Assembly (NCBI RefSeq): GCF_000449425.2
Contig: NZ_AVHW01000028.1
Span: 62,001-126,000, forward strand
Reading direction: 5' to 3'
Length of the DNA: 64,000 bases
Source of the DNA: Clostridioides difficile CD160
GTDB taxonomy: Bacteria; Bacillota; Clostridia; Peptostreptococcales; Peptostreptococcaceae
The translations under genes and the position numbers were made by a program. This document shows positions 61,009-64,000 of this stretch, piece by piece; position 1 is the first letter of the stretch, and each line of letters starts with the position of its first letter. The notes beneath the pieces are model-generated. The model did not search any database. It saw only the letters and a list, made by a program, of their open reading frames with translations, and was not told the DNA's origin.

Positions 61009-61025
61009 TTGTAAACTTCTTGTAA
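61009..61025 (+). promoter_or_regulatory. Direct repeat upstream of the response regulator
   Basis: TTGTAA occurs at 61009-61014 and 61020-61025, 11 bases apart, with TATAAT near 61037. This suits an OmpR-type autoregulatory site. Low-information motif. Confidence 0.35.
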
Positions 61026-61096
61026 CATGTATTTTATATAATTGAAACAATGGATATAATATGAAATATGATAATAAATTTTAGGGGTGTGAATAG

Positions 61097-61744
61097 ATGA
61101 ACATATTAATTGCTGATGATGAAGTTAGCATGCTTAAGATACTTTGTGCATATTTTAAAAAGGAAAACTTTAATGTACTTACTGCAAAAAATGGAGAAGA
61201 AGCATTAGATATTTTTTATGAGAATAAGATAGACCTAGCAGTACTAGACTGGATGATGCCAGTAATTGATGGAATAGAGGTCTGCAAAGAGATAAAGGAA
61301 AATAGTAATACAAAAGTTCTTATGTTGACGGCCAAAAGTCAGAGTGAAGATGAAATAGAAGCACTCAATATAGGAGCAGATGAATATATTAAAAAACCAT
61401 TTGACCCTAGAGTTTTGATAATAAGGGCTAAGAAATTAGTAAATTATAAAGATACAATTAATATTAAAGATTTAAAAATAGATTTTAGTGCAAATAAAGT
61501 TTTTAAAAATGAGAAAGAGCTGATATTGACTAAAAAAGAATTAGAATTAATGCGTTGTTTAATTAATAATAAGGGGATTGTTTTATCTAGGGAGAAACTT
61601 TTAGATTTAGTATGGGGCTTGGATTATGATGGGGATTTTAGAACAGTAGATACTCATATAAGAAGGTTAAGGGCGAAAATAGGGGAGGACATAATAAAAA
61701 CTTACAGAGGGTTAGGGTATAGTCTGGAGGATTTTGATGACTAA
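61097..61744 (+). CDS. OmpR-family response regulator
   Basis: A 215-residue regulator: D7/D8, phosphoacceptor D51 in AVLDWMMPVIDG, IKKPF lysine and winged helix (RTVDTHIRRLRAKIG, TYRGLGYSLE). It overlaps the kinase gene by 8 bases. Target genes are unknown; no transporter is linked. A GGGGTG sequence precedes the ATG. Confidence 0.9.
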   Translation: MNILIADDEVSMLKILCAYFKKENFNVLTAKNGEEALDIFYENKIDLAVLDWMMPVIDGIEVCKEIKENSNTKVLMLTAKSQSEDEIEALNIGADEYIKKPFDPRVLIIRAKKLVNYKDTINIKDLKIDFSANKVFKNEKELILTKKELELMRCLINNKGIVLSREKLLDLVWGLDYDGDFRTVDTHIRRLRAKIGEDIIKTYRGLGYSLEDFDD

Positions 61745-63131
61745 ACTAAACAAAAAATTGTCCATAAGCATATCTATAGTAGTTGTAGCTGTTTATATAA
61801 TGTCTATAACTATAAATAGTATGTTTATTCATAGATATTATTTACACGAGAAAAGAAATGTATTGGATAATATTGCAGATAAAATCAAACATAACGATAT
61901 AAATAAATTAAAATCAGATATTGATTCGATTGAAGCAAAAAATAATACAGCTATTGTATATATAGAATTAGATAAGAATTACAAAGATAAAGGTAATATA
62001 GATAAAATAAATCAAGATTTGTTAAGTGAATTTTGGAAGAAAGGTCTAAGTTTAAATAAATTTTGGATTGAAGAAGATAGCTTAAAAAATATTGATAATA
62101 AAAGTATAAATAAAATATATAATCAGGGTAAAACGAAATATAGTCTACTTGTAAAATTTATGAAGAAAGATAATTACTTGTTTGCCATATCTATACCTAT
62201 AGAACATTCTGAAGAAACTATTGGGATTGTAAATAGATTTAATATAATCATGGGAATTTTTTCAGTAGTCATAATGACTATACTTATATTTATATTATCA
62301 AACAGGATTATAAGACCTATGGAAAAATTAAAGCTTCTATCTAAAGATATATCTGAATTAAATTTTAGGACTGAAGCAATAAAAACTAATGATGAAATAG
62401 AGGAATTAGCTTATAGTATAAACATAATGAGTGTAAAACTTGAAAAAGCACATAATGAATTGAATAAGAGAAATAAGAATCTAAAATCTTTTATATCAGA
62501 TGCATCTCATGAAATGAAAACTCCAATAGCACTCATAAAAGCATATGCGATAGGGATGAAAGATGGGTTGGATGATGGTACCTATACTGATACGATAATT
62601 GAGCAGGCAGAAAATATGACTAATACAATAAATACTCTTTTATATTGGGCAAAATATGAGAAAAGAGAAGTTAATTTGCATCCAGTGGACTTAAAGGAGA
62701 GATTGTATAAAAGTTTAAAAAACTATGAGCTTTTAATTGATAGAGGTAGTATAAAAGTTAAGTGTAGTATAGATGATAAAGAACTTAGAATAAGTTCAGA
62801 TAAAGATAGTATAGATATGGTATTTAATAATTTGATTAGCAATGCGATAAAGTATACTAGTAATAATGAAATAGAGATTAATCTTTTTAAAGAGAATGAG
62901 AATGTTGTGTTATCTATAAAAAATGGTATAGATTATGATATGGAAGATGATATTGAGAATATATGGAAGCCTTTTTATGTTTTAGAGAAGTCGAGAAGTA
63001 AAGAACTTTCTGGCACGGGTCTTGGTCTTACTATAGTGAGAACTATACTTGAAGAAAATAATTTTGGATACAGGGTTGAAATTTGTGATGGAATGATAGA
63101 ATTTTATATTATCTTTATAAAAGCAATTTAA
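61737..63131 (+). CDS. Sensor histidine kinase
   Basis: A 464-residue kinase: helices about 12-32 and 166-188 around a ~130-residue external domain, HAMP, DASHEMKTPIALIKAY phosphoacceptor, FNNLISNAIKYT and GTGLGLTIVRTIL. The usual DxGxG box is weak (IKNGIDYDMED), a divergence in the ATP lid. The start is ATG 61737, with CTGGAGG upstream. Confidence 0.9.
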   Translation: MTKLNKKLSISISIVVVAVYIMSITINSMFIHRYYLHEKRNVLDNIADKIKHNDINKLKSDIDSIEAKNNTAIVYIELDKNYKDKGNIDKINQDLLSEFWKKGLSLNKFWIEEDSLKNIDNKSINKIYNQGKTKYSLLVKFMKKDNYLFAISIPIEHSEETIGIVNRFNIIMGIFSVVIMTILIFILSNRIIRPMEKLKLLSKDISELNFRTEAIKTNDEIEELAYSINIMSVKLEKAHNELNKRNKNLKSFISDASHEMKTPIALIKAYAIGMKDGLDDGTYTDTIIEQAENMTNTINTLLYWAKYEKREVNLHPVDLKERLYKSLKNYELLIDRGSIKVKCSIDDKELRISSDKDSIDMVFNNLISNAIKYTSNNEIEINLFKENENVVLSIKNGIDYDMEDDIENIWKPFYVLEKSRSKELSGTGLGLTIVRTILEENNFGYRVEICDGMIEFYIIFIKAI

Positions 63132-63562
63132 ATTTAAATTAAAATATAAAGAATAATTAAAAAAACATCATAATTATTTATTTTTCATATGGATAAAATT
63201 GGTTATTTAATATATAATTACAAGTATAAATAATAAAATTTATTTGCAAATAAAGTAGTACTTTTAATTCTAAAGGCTACTTTTTTTGTGCAAAATTCTC
63301 TTTTTTACCACAATTCATTAACAAAAAAATTAAATTCACTTTAAAATCTAAATTTACTAATTTTTCAATTAATTAGAAAACTTCTTTATTCCTTTATGAT
63401 AACTGCAATATAAAAAAATAGTAAATAAATTATATATTAATTATGAAATCATTATAGTTAGAAAACCTCTTTAAAATTAGGCATTAAGTATCCCTTAGAA
63501 TTAGAACGGGAACAAAGCTGAAAAATTTAAGTGTTATCAAATGGACAAGGGGGAAAAATACA
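63132..63562. other. Long leader before the cell-wall protein gene
   Basis: About 430 AT-rich bases. Besides a terminator (63252-63287) it holds two related segments, TTAGAAAACTTCTTTA near 63373 and TTAGAAAACCTCTTTA near 63459. Long leaders are common before surface-protein genes. I see no riboswitch consensus. Confidence 0.55.
63252..63287 (+). terminator. Terminator downstream of the histidine kinase
   Basis: AAAGTAG (63252-63258) pairs with CTACTTT (63277-63283) around an AT loop, followed by TTTT. Confidence 0.6.
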
Positions 63563-64000
63563 ATGAAAATACCAAAGAAGATTGCTGCTATGCTTACAGT
63601 TACAATGATAGCTGGAAGTTCAACAGCAGGGATAGCTAGTGCACAAACTGTAGCAACAAATTTAACAGGACAAGAAAGATATGAGACTGCTGTTAAAATA
63701 AGTCAAGATGGATGGAAAAATGCTGATGAAATAGTAGTAGTAAATGACTCATCTATAGCAGATGCCTTATCTGCAACACCATTTGCAAAGGCAAAAAATG
63801 CTCCAATACTTTTAACAGGTAAAGATAAATTAAATGATAAGACAAAAGCAGAAATACAAAGATTAAAAGCTAAAAAAATATACTTAATAGGTGGAACTTC
63901 TGTATTAAGTACAAATATAGAAAAACAAATAAAAGATTTGAAAATATCTTTTGAAAGAATCTCTGGAGCTGAAAGATACCAAACATCTTTAGAATTAGCT
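63563..64000 (+). CDS. Cell-wall protein with CWB2 repeats, N-terminal part (runs off the window)
   Basis: The first 146 codons of a surface protein. A signal peptide (MKIPKKIAAMLTVTMIAG, cleavage likely after ASA near residue 27) is followed by a CWB2 cell-wall-binding repeat (LTGQERYETAVKIS, IADALSATPFAKAKNAPILLTG, KKIYLIGGTSVLS) and the start of a second (ISGAERYQTSLELA). CWB2 modules anchor C. difficile Cwp proteins to the anionic polymer PSII. The functional domain lies beyond 64000, so the Cwp number cannot be given. AAGGGGG precedes the ATG. Confidence 0.92.
   Translation, partial: MKIPKKIAAMLTVTMIAGSSTAGIASAQTVATNLTGQERYETAVKISQDGWKNADEIVVVNDSSIADALSATPFAKAKNAPILLTGKDKLNDKTKAEIQRLKAKKIYLIGGTSVLSTNIEKQIKDLKISFERISGAERYQTSLELA

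Noticed and set aside
60775-61096. Riboswitch or T-box before the response regulator
   Set aside because: Only a terminator hairpin and a direct repeat are present; no conserved aptamer sequence could be recognised.
63302-63562. c-di-GMP riboswitch in the leader of the cell-wall protein
   Set aside because: The conserved core of class I or II c-di-GMP aptamers was not found by eye; a covariance search would settle it.
1-64000. CRISPR arrays, tRNA or rRNA genes, insertion sequences
   Set aside because: No regularly spaced repeats, no tRNA-like cloverleaf motifs and no transposase-like reading frames were noticed.

Overview
The window is about 28-30% G+C, with very AT-rich intergenic DNA, AGGAGG-type ribosome binding sites and mostly AGA for arginine. 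Gene content (ornithine racemase next to an NhaC antiporter, a class D beta-lactamase of the CDD type with its small membrane partner, a CWB2 cell-wall protein, a guanidine-I riboswitch) points to Clostridioides difficile or a very close relative. This is recognition from memory, not a search. I see no rRNA, tRNA, CRISPR array or insertion sequence.

Layout. 1-3030: end of an ornithine-mutase-type locus (5'-truncated GlmL/MutL-like protein, ornithine racemase orr, NhaC-family antiporter). 3386-9430: a vanG-type glycopeptide resistance cluster vanR-vanS-vanG-vanXY-vanT, in which vanT is cut by an in-frame TGA. 9605-18345: VOC protein, MATE exporter and divergent LysR regulator, AraC-GNAT fusion regulator, HelD helicase, UvrA-like duplicated ABC protein. 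18579-20565: blaX-bla operon under a perfect 50-bp palindrome. 20650-33046: GNAT, an ABC/FtsX exporter facing a two-component system, TetR/metallo-hydrolase pair, PadR with an ABC-2 exporter, chloramphenicol acetyltransferase-like gene behind its TetR. 33244-38099: a MecA-type penicillin-binding protein and blaI-blaR1. 38205-42186: iron-sulfur flavoprotein/MarR, EFR1 protein and small unknowns. 42455-52177: two ABC/two-component modules of the kind used against cationic peptides. 52178-57054: Rrf2 regulator with a flavin protein and ferredoxin, nitrilase-family amidase, guanidine riboswitch with its Gdx exporter, a lone purC. 56974-60939: a sigma-54 type promoter in front of a zinc dehydrogenase and a mannose-family PTS. 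61097-64000: a further two-component system and the start of a CWB2 cell-wall protein.

How the parts fit. Most of the window is envelope defence and drug handling. There are five complete two-component systems, four ABC exporters, and separate systems for glycopeptides, beta-lactams, phenicols, guanidinium and probably peptides. The most coherent regulatory picture is a BlaI regulon: the motif TTAC-N4-GTAATAT lies on the promoters of blaX-bla, of the MecA-like PBP and of blaI-blaR1, which suggests that the PBP is co-induced with the beta-lactamase. Several two-component operons carry 11-bp-spaced direct repeats at their promoters that look like response-regulator sites. Some modules (the van cluster and the 42.4-46.9 kb ABC/two-component operon) use CGT/CGA arginine codons more freely than their neighbours, which fits acquisition by transfer.
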